Notes: generated from the sequence alone by a model not told the origin. Positions 1 to 7,049 are shown, numbered from the stretch's first letter. The stretch: DNA of 7,582 nucleotides from Paracoccaceae bacterium (GCA_024742655.1 JANSYB010000085.1:1-7582), one strand, 5' to 3'. A program made the numbers and translations.

Positions 1-2406
1 AAACGCAAGCTGATCGAGATCCAGATCAAGGAGGCGATTTTCGACGACCGGCGCGGTCGGCGTGTCTATGGCTGGTACAAGGGCGGGGCGGGAAGCCTGC
101 ACCAGGAGGAATTGTTCCCGACGCGCATGGCGCTGGATCCGGTCATGATCGCCGAAAAGATCGGCGGCATCCTGACCGAGGAGGGTCGCGCCACGGACCG
201 CGTGAAGGCGGCCCTGCAAACCATTGAAGAGGCAACGAAAGCCGACAACGCCGAGGAGCTGGCCGCGCGTCTGCCCTATTTCTGTTCGGGCTGTCCGCAT
301 AACAGCTCGACCAAGGTGCCCGAGGGCAGCCGCGCCTATGCCGGGATCGGCTGTCACTTCATGGTGCAGTGGATGGATCGCGAAACGGTCGGATTTACCC
401 ATATGGGGGGCGAAGGGGCCAATTGGATCGGCGAGGCGCCGTTTTCCACCCGCGACCATGTGTTCCAGAACATTGGCGATGGCACCTACAACCATTCCGG
501 CGTTCTGGCCATTCGGGCGGCGCTCGCGGCGGGCACGAACATCACCTACAAGATTCTTTACAATGACGCGGTCGCGATGACTGGCGGACAAGGCAACGAG
601 GGCGGTCTGAGCCCGCAGCGTATCGCCCGCGAGGTCATGGCCATGGGCGTGGAGCATGTCGCGATCGTCTATGATGCCAAGGAAGAGCCGCAGCGCGCGG
701 ACTTTCCGGCGGATATCGGCTGGTACGAGCGCGGACAGCTGCCCGAGGTGCAGGAAAAATTCCGGCAAATCAAAGGTGTGTCGGTTATTGTTTATGTTCA
801 GACCTGTGCCGCCGAAAAACGCCGTCGCCGCAAGCGTGGCACGTTTCCCGACCCGGACAAGCGCGTGTTCATCAACACCGATGTCTGCGAGGGGTGCGGT
901 GATTGCGGGGTGCAGTCGAACTGTGTCTCGATCGTGCCGGTCGAAACCGAACTGGGCCGCAAACGGGCGATCGATCAATCCAGCTGCAACAAGGATTTCA
1001 GCTGTCTCAAAGGGTTCTGCCCGTCCTTCGTGACGCTGGAGGGCGCACAGATCCGCAAGGAGGCGGCGGCCGATCTGAGCCTGCCGGCGCTGCCGGAACC
1101 GCACCTGCCCAAGATCGACGGGACGTTCAACGTGGTGATTACCGGGGTCGGCGGCACGGGGGTTGTGACCATCGGGGCCATCATGGCGCAGGCCGCGCAG
1201 ATCGACGGCAAGGGCGCGGGCATGATGGAGATGGCCGGGCTGGCGCAGAAGGGCGGCGCGGTGCATATCCATTGCCGGCTGGCCGAGCGCCCCGAGGATA
1301 TCAGCGCGATCCGCGTGGCCACGGGCGAGGCGGATGCGCTGATCGGCGGCGATCTGGTGGTCAGTGCCGGGGCCAAAACCCTTGGCCTGACCCGGGCGGG
1401 GCGCACGGGTGCGGTGGTCAACAGCCACGAGATCATCACAGGCGCCTTTACCCGCGACACCGAGTTCCGCCTGCCGTCGGAGCAGCTGGCGCTGTCATTG
1501 CAGGCCCGGCTGCGCGACGACGTGATGCTGTTCGATGCCCATGACCTGGCCCGTGCGGCCATGGGGGATGCGATCTTTGCCAACATGATCGTGTTCGGCG
1601 CGGCGTGGCAGCGCGGGCTGGTGCCCCTTGGGCACGAGGCCATTGCCGAGGCGATCCGCCTGAACGGCGCGGCGGTCGAGCAGAACCTGCGCGCCTTCGA
1701 GATCGGCCGGTGGGCCGTGGTTTTCCCCGAAGAGGCCGCGCGCCTGTCGACCCCGGCGGATGTGGTGGACAAGCCGAAGACGCCGGAGCAGAAAATCGCC
1801 TATCGCGCGGAACACCTGACCACGTATCAGGGCAAGCGCCTGGCGAAACGATACCGCAAGCTGGTCGATGGAATCGAGGATACCGACGTGAAGGAAGCGG
1901 TGGCGCAGGGCTATCACAAGCTTTTGTCCTACAAGGATGAGTACGAGGTGGCACGGTTGCTTCTGACCTCGCGCGAGAAGGCCGCGAAGGAGTTTTCCGG
2001 CGACTTTCGCATGAGATTTCATCTGGCCCCGCCGATCCTTGGGGGCAAGGGGCCGGACGGGCGACCCAGGAAACGCGAATTCGGCCCGTGGCTGGAGCGG
2101 CCCTTGCGGTGGATGGCGGCGATGAAGCGGCTCAGGGGCACGCCGCTGGACGTTTTCGGCTACACGTCAGAGCGGCGCATGGAGCGCCGCCTGATCCGGC
2201 AATATGAAAAGGACATGGCCGAGGTTTTGCCGCAACTGAACGGGGCCACGCGGGACGCGATCATCGCCCTGGCGGGCCTGCCGCTGCAAATCCGCGGCTT
2301 CGGCCCGGTCAAGGAGGCCAACGCTGCCAAGGCGGCCAAACAACGCGAGGCGCTGCTGGCGACGATCCGCGCGGGTGGGGCGCCGATGGCACAGGCGGCG
2401 GAGTAA
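1..2406 (+). CDS. Indolepyruvate (2-oxoacid) ferredoxin oxidoreductase, fused form, 5'-truncated by the window
   Basis: The frame is open from base 1 to a TAA at 2404-2406, giving 801 residues. Fused enzymes of this family run to roughly 1,150 residues, so the N-terminal third lies outside the window. The family oxidatively decarboxylates aryl-pyruvates, such as indolepyruvate from tryptophan transamination, to acyl-CoA using thiamine diphosphate and iron-sulfur clusters, passing electrons to ferredoxin in the cytoplasm. Numbering residues from base 1, C95-x2-C98 followed by PHNSSTKVPEGS opens the thiamine diphosphate domain. GDG at 159-161 with N188 about 29 residues later is the ThDP/Mg motif. 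Clustered cysteines C296, C299, C302, C308, then C329, C335 and C340, suggest iron-sulfur ligation. GVGGTGVVTIG from about 382 begins the gamma (POR) domain, which runs to about 565. The remainder matches the C-terminal domain typical of the fused family (DUF6537-like). The exact 2-oxoacid substrate is inferred from family resemblance. Confidence 0.9.
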   Translation, partial: KRKLIEIQIKEAIFDDRRGRRVYGWYKGGAGSLHQEELFPTRMALDPVMIAEKIGGILTEEGRATDRVKAALQTIEEATKADNAEELAARLPYFCSGCPHNSSTKVPEGSRAYAGIGCHFMVQWMDRETVGFTHMGGEGANWIGEAPFSTRDHVFQNIGDGTYNHSGVLAIRAALAAGTNITYKILYNDAVAMTGGQGNEGGLSPQRIAREVMAMGVEHVAIVYDAKEEPQRADFPADIGWYERGQLPEVQEKFRQIKGVSVIVYVQTCAAEKRRRRKRGTFPDPDKRVFINTDVCEGCGDCGVQSNCVSIVPVETELGRKRAIDQSSCNKDFSCLKGFCPSFVTLEGAQIRKEAAADLSLPALPEPHLPKIDGTFNVVITGVGGTGVVTIGAIMAQAAQIDGKGAGMMEMAGLAQKGGAVHIHCRLAERPEDISAIRVATGEADALIGGDLVVSAGAKTLGLTRAGRTGAVVNSHEIITGAFTRDTEFRLPSEQLALSLQARLRDDVMLFDAHDLARAAMGDAIFANMIVFGAAWQRGLVPLGHEAIAEAIRLNGAAVEQNLRAFEIGRWAVVFPEEAARLSTPADVVDKPKTPEQKIAYRAEHLTTYQGKRLAKRYRKLVDGIEDTDVKEAVAQGYHKLLSYKDEYEVARLLLTSREKAAKEFSGDFRMRFHLAPPILGGKGPDGRPRKREFGPWLERPLRWMAAMKRLRGTPLDVFGYTSERRMERRLIRQYEKDMAEVLPQLNGATRDAIIALAGLPLQIRGFGPVKEANAAKAAKQREALLATIRAGGAPMAQAAE

Positions 2407-2447
2407 TTGTCACGAAATTTTCATCCACGCTGGTCACATCTGTTGGA
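2407..2447 (+). promoter_or_regulatory. Candidate Pho box (PhoB-type operator) before the acyltransferase
   Basis: TTGTCAC at 2407-2413, four bases GAAA, then TTTTCAT at 2418-2424 fits the 11-bp direct repeat of a Pho box (CTGTCAT-N4-CTGTCAC). Further degenerate units follow in near register: CTGGTCAC at 2430-2437, with one extra G, and CTGTTGG at 2440-2446. A weak -10-like TAATCA lies at 2454-2459, about the distance expected for a PhoB-activated promoter. The match is by eye, the units are degenerate, and no other member of the regulon is in view. The block could instead be an ordinary sigma70 promoter region (TGGTCA 2431-2436, 17 bp, TAATCA). Confidence 0.35.
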
Positions 2448-2488
2448 CAGACCTAATCAGACGACGAATCGAAACAGGATGAGTGAGC

Positions 2489-3352
2489 ATGCGTCAGGAC
2501 CGCCACGTCGCACGTGATATCAGTTATTCCTATTCCGCCCAGACCCGTGGCGGACGGGCGATGATTCGAACGATGGAAAACCTGACTGGCCGTATCCGCC
2601 TTATCAAACGCGCGCATGGCTATGAGCAGGAGGTCGCCGCGGGCCGTGATTTCTGGCAGGTGATGGTGGAAAGGTACGGCCTGTCGCTCGATGTCGTGGG
2701 CGGCAGTCTGAACAATATCCCCCGCGAGGGGCCCCTGATCCTGATCGCCAACCATCCCTACGGCATTCTTGACGGGTTGATGATGGGCCATATCCTGAGC
2801 CAGACGCGCGGGGATTTCCGCATTCTGGCCCATCACGTGTTTCGCAAGGCCGAGGATTTGAACCGGATTATCCTGCCGGTCAGCTTTGACGACACCAAAG
2901 AGGCGCTGGCGCTTAATCTCAGGACGCGCAAGACCTCGCTGGATTATCTGGGGCAGGGCGGCGCCATCGGTATCTTCCCCGGCGGCACGGTCAGCACGGC
3001 GGCCAAGCCGTTTGCCAAGCCTCTTGATCCCGGCTGGCGGGGGTTCACGGCCCGGATGATCGCCAAGTCCGGGGCGACGGTTGTGCCGGTCTTTTTCGAC
3101 GGGCATTGCAGCCGGATGTTCCAGATCGCCAGCCACCTGCATTACACGCTGCGCATGGGGCTGTTGATCAAGGAGTTCGGCAAGCGGGTCGATTCGCCAG
3201 TCCGCATCGCGATCGGAGAGCCGATCCGCCGCGCCGATCTCGATGCGCGCAAGGGCGATACCAAATCCCTGATGGCCTTTCTGCGTCACAAGACGTATGA
3301 GCTGTCCCCAGGTCCGGTGAACCCGGACGAGCTTGGGTTTGAATTCGAATAG
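2489..3352 (+). CDS. PlsC-family lysophospholipid acyltransferase
   Basis: The 287-residue protein has the four blocks of glycerolipid acyltransferases. NHPYGILDG at 88-96 supplies the catalytic histidine H89 and aspartate D95. IGIFPGG at 160-166 is the phosphate-binding block, VPVFFDG at 199-205 and GEPI at 243-246 complete the set. Such enzymes transfer a fatty acyl chain from acyl-ACP or acyl-CoA to a lyso-lipid at the inner membrane. No strong transmembrane segment or signal peptide is visible, suggesting peripheral attachment. The H-to-D spacing is five residues rather than the classical four; HPxGxxDG versions also occur, to my recollection, in OlsA-like acyltransferases, so an aminolipid substrate is possible. 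An in-frame GTG at 2483 would leave only 3 bases after AGGA (2476-2479), whereas ATG 2489 leaves 9, so ATG is preferred. Pho-box-like repeats lie upstream. murI follows after 21 bases and is probably co-transcribed. The substrate cannot be assigned from sequence. Confidence 0.85.
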   Translation: MRQDRHVARDISYSYSAQTRGGRAMIRTMENLTGRIRLIKRAHGYEQEVAAGRDFWQVMVERYGLSLDVVGGSLNNIPREGPLILIANHPYGILDGLMMGHILSQTRGDFRILAHHVFRKAEDLNRIILPVSFDDTKEALALNLRTRKTSLDYLGQGGAIGIFPGGTVSTAAKPFAKPLDPGWRGFTARMIAKSGATVVPVFFDGHCSRMFQIASHLHYTLRMGLLIKEFGKRVDSPVRIAIGEPIRRADLDARKGDTKSLMAFLRHKTYELSPGPVNPDELGFEFE

Positions 3353-3373
3353 GGGCGCGGCGGCGCAGGTCAC

Positions 3374-4186
3374 ATGGCAGTGGGACTTTTCGACAGCGGG
3401 CTGGGTGGCCTGACCGTTCTGGGTGCGATCGAACAGGCGTTGCCCGATGTGCCGCTGGTTTACCTGGGCGACAACGCGCATGCGCCTTACGGCGTGCGCG
3501 ATGCCGAGGATATCTATCGTCTGACCAAGGGCCATGTGCAGTATTTGTGGGACGATGGCTGTGACCTGGTGATCCTGGCGTGCAACACGGCCTCGGCCGC
3601 CGCCCTGCGCCGGATGCAGGAAGAGGGCGTGCCAAGGGGCAAGCGTGTTCTGGGGGTCTTTGTGCCGCTGATCGAGGCGCTGACCGAACGGCAATGGGGC
3701 GACAATTCCCCGCCGCGCGAGGTCGCTGTCAAACATGTGGCTCTTTTCGCGACACCGGCCACGGTCAGCAGCCGCGCCTTTCAGCGGGAGCTGGCCTTTC
3801 GCGCGATCGGCGTGGACGTGGAGGCGCAGGCCTGCGGCGGGGTTGTCGATGCGATCGAAGAGGGCGACATGATCCTGGCCGAGGCGCTGGTGCGCAGTCA
3901 TGTCGACGCGCTGCGCCGCAAGATGCCGGAGCCGGAGGCCGCGGTGCTGGGCTGCACCCATTACCCGTTGATGCAGGACGTATTTCAGCAGGCGCTTGGC
4001 CCGTCGGTGCGGGTGTTTTCGCAACCCGATCTGGTGGCGGCCAGTCTTTCCGATTACCTCGGCCGGCACCCCGGCATGATCGGCGAGGGACAGGAGCGGC
4101 GGTTCCTGACAACGGGCGATCCCGTGCGGGTGTCGGACCGCGCGACACAGTTCCTGCGACGACAGATCACCTTCGACGCGGCCTGA
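3374..4186 (+). CDS. murI: Glutamate racemase
   Basis: The protein is 270 residues, a normal length for the family. It interconverts L- and D-glutamate without a cofactor, supplying D-glutamate for the peptidoglycan stem peptide in the cytoplasm. The N-terminal [10 protein letters not shown] (D7, S8) and the DNAHAPYG stretch at 33-40 are family signatures. The two catalytic cysteines are C70 in ACNTASA and C194 in LGCTHYPL, with H196 beside the second. Residues about 104-120 (including [10 protein letters not shown]) look longer and more charged than the usual linker before the ATPATV segment at 126-131. The gene starts 21 bases after the acyltransferase with only a weak ribosome binding site (GCAGGT region), fitting translation within a shared transcript. 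No other peptidoglycan gene is adjacent. Confidence 0.95.
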   Translation: MAVGLFDSGLGGLTVLGAIEQALPDVPLVYLGDNAHAPYGVRDAEDIYRLTKGHVQYLWDDGCDLVILACNTASAAALRRMQEEGVPRGKRVLGVFVPLIEALTERQWGDNSPPREVAVKHVALFATPATVSSRAFQRELAFRAIGVDVEAQACGGVVDAIEEGDMILAEALVRSHVDALRRKMPEPEAAVLGCTHYPLMQDVFQQALGPSVRVFSQPDLVAASLSDYLGRHPGMIGEGQERRFLTTGDPVRVSDRATQFLRRQITFDAA

Positions 4187-4227
4187 GCGGGCCACCCGCC
4201 GAAGCGGCCCGGCGTCGCATTGCGGCG
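4187..4227 (+). other. GC-rich hairpin region between murI and argC
   Basis: Directly after the murI stop, alternative stems can form: GCGGG 4187-4191 with CCCGC 4195-4199 (3-base loop), or CGGGCC 4188-4193 with GGCCCG 4206-4211. A further stem CGTCGC 4213-4218 pairs with GCGGCG 4222-4227 around ATT, with one G-U. No U-tract follows, so a standard intrinsic terminator is not supported. It may slow polymerase, protect the 3' end, or simply reflect GC-rich sequence. Confidence 0.3.
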
Positions 4228-4263
4228 GGCGACAAACTCACATAAACCCTTTCCCAACCTGTC

Positions 4264-4270
4264 AAAGAGG
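4264..4270 (+). promoter_or_regulatory. Ribosome binding site that fixes the argC start
   Basis: AAAGAGG lies 6 bases before ATG 4277. This supports that ATG over the in-frame TTG at 4220, which would add 19 residues (about [19 protein letters not shown]) unrelated to the family's N-terminus. Confidence 0.75.
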
Positions 4271-4276
4271 TCTGAC

Positions 4277-5305
4277 ATGACCCATAAAATCGCCATTCTC
4301 GGGGCGTCGGGATATACCGGGGCCGAACTTGTCCGGCTGATCGCCACCCATCCGTCGATCGAGATCGCGGCCCTTGCGGCCAATTCCAAGGCGGGGCAGA
4401 GCATGGCGGCCGTGTTCCCGCATCTGCGCCACCTTGATCTGCCCGATCTGGTGCGCATCGAGGATATCGATTTCACCGGCATCGACCTGTGTTTCTGCGC
4501 CTTGCCCCACAAGACCAGCCAGGAGGTGATCGCGGCGCTGCCTCGCGACCTCAGGATCGTTGATCTGAGTGCCGATTTCCGACTGCGCGATCCGGCCGAT
4601 TACGAAAAATGGTACGGCAACCCGCATGCGGCGGTGGAGATGCAGCAAGAGGCGGTTTACGGCCTGACCGAGTTTTACCGTGACGAGATCCGGTCGGCGC
4701 GGCTTGTGGCCGGGACGGGCTGTAATGCGGCGACGGGACAATACGTGCTGCGTCCGCTTATTGCCGCGGGGGTGATCGACCTCGACGATATCATCCTCGA
4801 TCTGAAATGCGGGGTGTCCGGCGCGGGCCGCAGCCTGAAGGAAAACCTGCTCCACGCCGAGTTGAGCGAGGGCTATCATGCTTATGCGCTTGGCGGCACG
4901 CACCGGCATCTGGGCGAGTTCGATCAGGAGTTTTCGGCCATCGCCGGGCGGGACGTGCGCATTCAGTTCACGCCGCACCTTATTCCGGCCAACCGGGGCA
5001 TCCTGGCAACGGGATATGTCAAGGGCGAGGCGCAGACGGTGCATGATGTGCTGGCCAAGGCCTATGCGAGCGAGCCCTTCATCGAGGTGCTGCCCTTTGG
5101 CGAGGCGCCCAGCACGCGTCATGTGCGGGGCAGCAATTTCTGCCATATCGGCGTAACGGCCGACCGGATCGCGGGCCGGGCCATCGTAGTGGGGGCATTG
5201 GACAACCTGACCAAGGGCTCCAGCGGGCAGGCCTTGCAGAATGCCAATCTGATCTTAGGTGAGGAAGAGACGGCGGGCCTGATGCTGGCCCCGGTCTTTC
5301 CGTGA
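4277..5305 (+). CDS. argC: N-acetyl-gamma-glutamyl-phosphate reductase
   Basis: The 342-residue protein begins with the nucleotide-binding loop GASGYTGAE (9-17), typical of type 1 ArgC. It catalyses NADPH-dependent reduction of N-acetylglutamyl phosphate to the semialdehyde, the third step of arginine biosynthesis, in the cytoplasm. Other landmarks are DLSADFRL (96-103), VYGLTE (128-132 region), the active-site cysteine C149, the THRHLGE block with H209 and H211, and [16 protein letters not shown] at 313-328. The cysteine sits in [10 protein letters not shown] rather than the common PGCYPT, which resembles the GCNAT form seen in some ArgC/LysY relatives; the rest of the protein still fits ArgC. 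The start at ATG 4277 is supported by AAAGAGG 6 bases upstream. ccmE follows by 18 bases, so the two are likely co-transcribed although functionally unrelated. Confidence 0.9.
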   Translation: MTHKIAILGASGYTGAELVRLIATHPSIEIAALAANSKAGQSMAAVFPHLRHLDLPDLVRIEDIDFTGIDLCFCALPHKTSQEVIAALPRDLRIVDLSADFRLRDPADYEKWYGNPHAAVEMQQEAVYGLTEFYRDEIRSARLVAGTGCNAATGQYVLRPLIAAGVIDLDDIILDLKCGVSGAGRSLKENLLHAELSEGYHAYALGGTHRHLGEFDQEFSAIAGRDVRIQFTPHLIPANRGILATGYVKGEAQTVHDVLAKAYASEPFIEVLPFGEAPSTRHVRGSNFCHIGVTADRIAGRAIVVGALDNLTKGSSGQALQNANLILGEEETAGLMLAPVFP

Positions 5306-5323
5306 AAATGGGGACGTGAGGCC

Positions 5324-5770
5324 ATGAAATCGCTCAAGAAACAACGCCGTATCCAGATCATCGCGCTGGCCTCGGTGGCGTTGCTCATCTCGACGGCGCT
5401 GATTGGATACGCGCTGCGGGACGGCATCAACTTCTTCCGGTCTCCCAGTCAGATCGTCGCCGAACCGCCGCCACCCTCGGAGGTGTTCCGCATCGGCGGC
5501 CTTGTCGAGGATGGCAGCATCGTGCGCGGTGAGGGTGAATCGGTAAGGTTCAACGTGACCGATGGCGGCGCGGTGATCCCGGTGACCTATCGTGGTGTGC
5601 TGCCCGACCTTTTCGCCGAAAACCAGGGCATGGTCGGCACCGGCTCCTATGAAAATGGGGTGTTCACGGCGACCGAAATCCTGGCCAAGCATGACGAGGA
5701 TTACATGCCCCGCGAAGTGGTCGAAAGCCTTAAGGAGCAGGGGGTCTACAAAGACCCGAACGGTAGCTAA
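5324..5770 (+). CDS. ccmE: Cytochrome c maturation heme chaperone CcmE
   Basis: The 148-residue protein has a short basic N-terminus (KKQRR), one membrane anchor at about 10-31, and a periplasmic beta-barrel domain with FRIGGLVEDGSIVRG (55-69), the V/TYRGVLPDLF segment (88-97) and the LAKHDEDYMP motif. H123 is the residue that binds heme covalently and Y127 its partner in the HxxxY signature. CcmE receives heme from CcmC with the CcmAB transporter and delivers it to the CcmF/CcmH lyase in System I cytochrome c biogenesis. Its functional partner ccmF lies downstream but is separated by the lysis genes. GGGGA at 5310-5314, 9 bases from the ATG, is a plausible ribosome binding site. It likely shares a transcript with argC. 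Confidence 0.95.
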   Translation: MKSLKKQRRIQIIALASVALLISTALIGYALRDGINFFRSPSQIVAEPPPPSEVFRIGGLVEDGSIVRGEGESVRFNVTDGGAVIPVTYRGVLPDLFAENQGMVGTGSYENGVFTATEILAKHDEDYMPREVVESLKEQGVYKDPNGS

Positions 5771-5790
5771 GAGCGCTGTTAACCAAACGC

Positions 5791-5827
5791 GCCCACCTTT
5801 TTCGCGACAACCGCAGAAAGGGTGGGC
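5791..5827 (+). promoter_or_regulatory. RNA hairpin that would sequester the endolysin ribosome binding site
   Basis: GCCCACC at 5791-5797 is perfectly complementary to GGTGGGC at 5821-5827. The stem extends inward through T5798-T5802 opposite G5816-G5820 (three A-U and two G-U pairs), leaving a loop of about 13 bases. The 3' arm contains the AAAGGG/GGTGG ribosome binding site of the endolysin, whose ATG is at 5831. The stem would therefore repress translation until melted or until the upstream arm is occupied. It is not followed by a U-tract, so it is not an obvious terminator. The structure is seen in the sequence; the control role is inferred. Confidence 0.45.
5816..5825 (+). promoter_or_regulatory. 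Endolysin ribosome binding site, same 10-mer as the holin's
   Basis: GAAAGGGTGG ends 5 bases before ATG 5831. The identical 10-mer stands 4 bases before the holin ATG. An in-frame GTG at 5822 lies inside this site and so is rejected as the start. Confidence 0.6.
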
Positions 5828-5830
5828 TGC

Positions 5831-6442
5831 ATGCAGACCGTACGCGAGATTGCCAGAGAGATCGTCGCCCGCGAGGGTGGCTATGTGAATGACCCCGACG
5901 ATCCGGGCGGGGCCACCAATTTCGGTGTGACGATCCACACCATGCGCCGGCTGGGCCTTGACCTGACGGGCGACGGTGTGGTCGGCGTGGCCGATGTGCG
6001 CGCCCTGACCCGCGCACAGGCGGAAGACATTTTCGTCGATCATTATTTTCACCGACCCCGCATCGCGGCGCTGCCGCAGGTTTTGCAGGCCAGCGTGTTC
6101 GACATGTATGTGAACGCCGGCGCCAACGCGGTGAAGATCCTGCAACGACTGCTGCGCCAGATGGGGCAGGAGGTATCGGTCGACGGCGCCATCGGCCCGC
6201 AGACCATCGCGGCCACGCAGGCCGCCCATGACGCCGCCCCCGATCACATCGCCGATGCTTACGGAATCGCACGGCGCAACTATTACTTTCGTCTCGCCGA
6301 CCGGCGCGCGGCCTCGCGCAAATACGCCCGCACGCGGGCAGGCGGCAAGGGCGGCTGGATCAAGCGGGCCGAGGAGTTCATCGCGCCCCGCTATCACATG
6401 AGCGATGCGGAGTTTCGGGAAAGGGTGGCGACATGGGGCTGA
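5831..6442 (+). CDS. GH108 N-acetylmuramidase, GTA-type endolysin
   Basis: The 203-residue protein cleaves peptidoglycan glycan strands. REGGYVNDPDDPGGATNFGVT (14-34) is the glycoside hydrolase 108 signature, with E15 in EGGY the expected catalytic acid. FDMYVNAGANAVKILQRLL (90-108) and DGAIGPQTI (118-126) belong to the C-terminal predicted peptidoglycan-binding domain (PG_binding_3). There is no signal peptide or membrane segment, so it should accumulate in the cytoplasm until the holin opens the membrane. Residues 44-55 form DLTGDGVVGVAD, a dockerin/EF-hand-like loop that may bind calcium. The holin gene overlaps its end by 10 bases. The pairing matches the release genes of Rhodobacter capsulatus GTA (rcc00555/rcc00556, from memory), which also sit apart from the GTA structural cluster. 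A degenerate prophage remnant is the alternative, but no other phage gene is present. Confidence 0.9.
   Translation: MQTVREIAREIVAREGGYVNDPDDPGGATNFGVTIHTMRRLGLDLTGDGVVGVADVRALTRAQAEDIFVDHYFHRPRIAALPQVLQASVFDMYVNAGANAVKILQRLLRQMGQEVSVDGAIGPQTIAATQAAHDAAPDHIADAYGIARRNYYFRLADRRAASRKYARTRAGGKGGWIKRAEEFIAPRYHMSDAEFRERVATWG
6419..6428 (+). promoter_or_regulatory. Holin ribosome binding site inside the endolysin gene
   Basis: GAAAGGGTGG, 4 bases before ATG 6433, repeats exactly the 10-mer found before the endolysin. It lies within the last codons of the endolysin, allowing independent holin translation as well as coupling. Confidence 0.6.
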
Positions 6443-7008
6443 TCGAGACGGTATTCAACCTGGTGTTCGGGGGCGGTCGCAATGCCGTGGCCGAAACGGC
6501 CGAGGTCTTTCGCGTCAATGCCGATGCGTCCGACAAGCGCGCGGCGGACATCCAATCTGCCGCACTGGCGCAGTTGTCGGCCGAGTTCGGGCGCGAGCGC
6601 AAGGGCTGGTACGACCGGTTCATCGACGGGCTGAACCGGATTCCGCGCCCGGCGATGGCGCTAGGCACTCTGGCCCTTTTTGTGGCGGCGATGACCGACC
6701 CGATCTGGTTTGCCGAGCGGATGCAGGGCATTGCCCTCGTGCCTGAGCCACTCTGGTGGCTGCTTGGTGCGATCGTCAGCTTTTATTTCGGGGCGCGGCA
6801 TCAGGCCAAGGGGCAGGACTTCCAGCGCTCCATCGCCCAGACCGTGGCGCGGGCGCCGATGGTGGTGGACAACATCAAGGCCCTGCGTGCGTTGCGTGCC
6901 GACAGCCCGGGTGTGGCCGATACCGGGGGTGATGCCACGCTGACCCTTGCGGCCGTGGCACCCTCGGACAATGCCGCGCTGGACGACTGGAGCCGACGGA
7001 CGGCCTGA
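6433..7008 (+). CDS. 3TM-type holin for gene transfer agent release
   Basis: The 191-residue protein resembles the GTA_holin_3TM family. It would insert in the inner membrane and form lesions that let the endolysin reach the wall. Two clear hydrophobic segments are at about 74-94 (AMALGTLALFVAAMTDPIWF) and 105-120 (EPLWWLLGAIVSFYFG). A weaker amphipathic stretch at 2-13 (GLIETVFNLVFG) could be the third. The middle region (about 20-60) is charged and alanine-rich, probably helical, and the 70-residue tail ends in an acidic/alanine-rich stretch without hydrophobic segments. ATG 6433 overlaps the endolysin end in ATGGGGCTGA, and the same 10-mer ribosome binding site precedes both genes, which should balance their output. 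No dual-start arrangement like that of lambda holin is evident. Confidence 0.85.
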   Translation: MGLIETVFNLVFGGGRNAVAETAEVFRVNADASDKRAADIQSAALAQLSAEFGRERKGWYDRFIDGLNRIPRPAMALGTLALFVAAMTDPIWFAERMQGIALVPEPLWWLLGAIVSFYFGARHQAKGQDFQRSIAQTVARAPMVVDNIKALRALRADSPGVADTGGDATLTLAAVAPSDNAALDDWSRRTA

Positions 7009-7049
7009 GAGGGCGCGACAATGTGATCATTCTGCGCGTCCGATTATCA

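Noticed and set aside
2453..4195. 580-codon open frame on the minus strand across the acyltransferase and murI
   Set aside because: It is antisense to two well-recognised genes, its composition (rich in R, H, Q, A) is typical of a GC-rich shadow frame, and no family motif is recognisable.
4218..4246. Possible argC promoter (CATTGC or TTGCGG with CATAAA)
   Set aside because: The spacings or hexamer matches are poor (17 bp only with a bad -35, 15 bp with a better one), not distinguishable from chance.
5767..5783. Possible CtrA site (TTAAC half-site in GTTAAC at 5778-5783) upstream of the endolysin
   Set aside because: Only one half-site is good; at the required 7-base spacing the other half is TAAG upstream or CGCC downstream, too poor to call, although CtrA control of GTA genes makes it tempting.
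5255..6397. 380-codon open frame on the minus strand across ccmE and the endolysin
   Set aside because: It is antisense to two motif-confirmed genes and shows no recognisable domain; a GC-driven shadow.
6997..7042. Terminator after the holin from CGGACG/CGTCCG
   Set aside because: The stem is only 6 bp with a 34-base loop and no U-tract.
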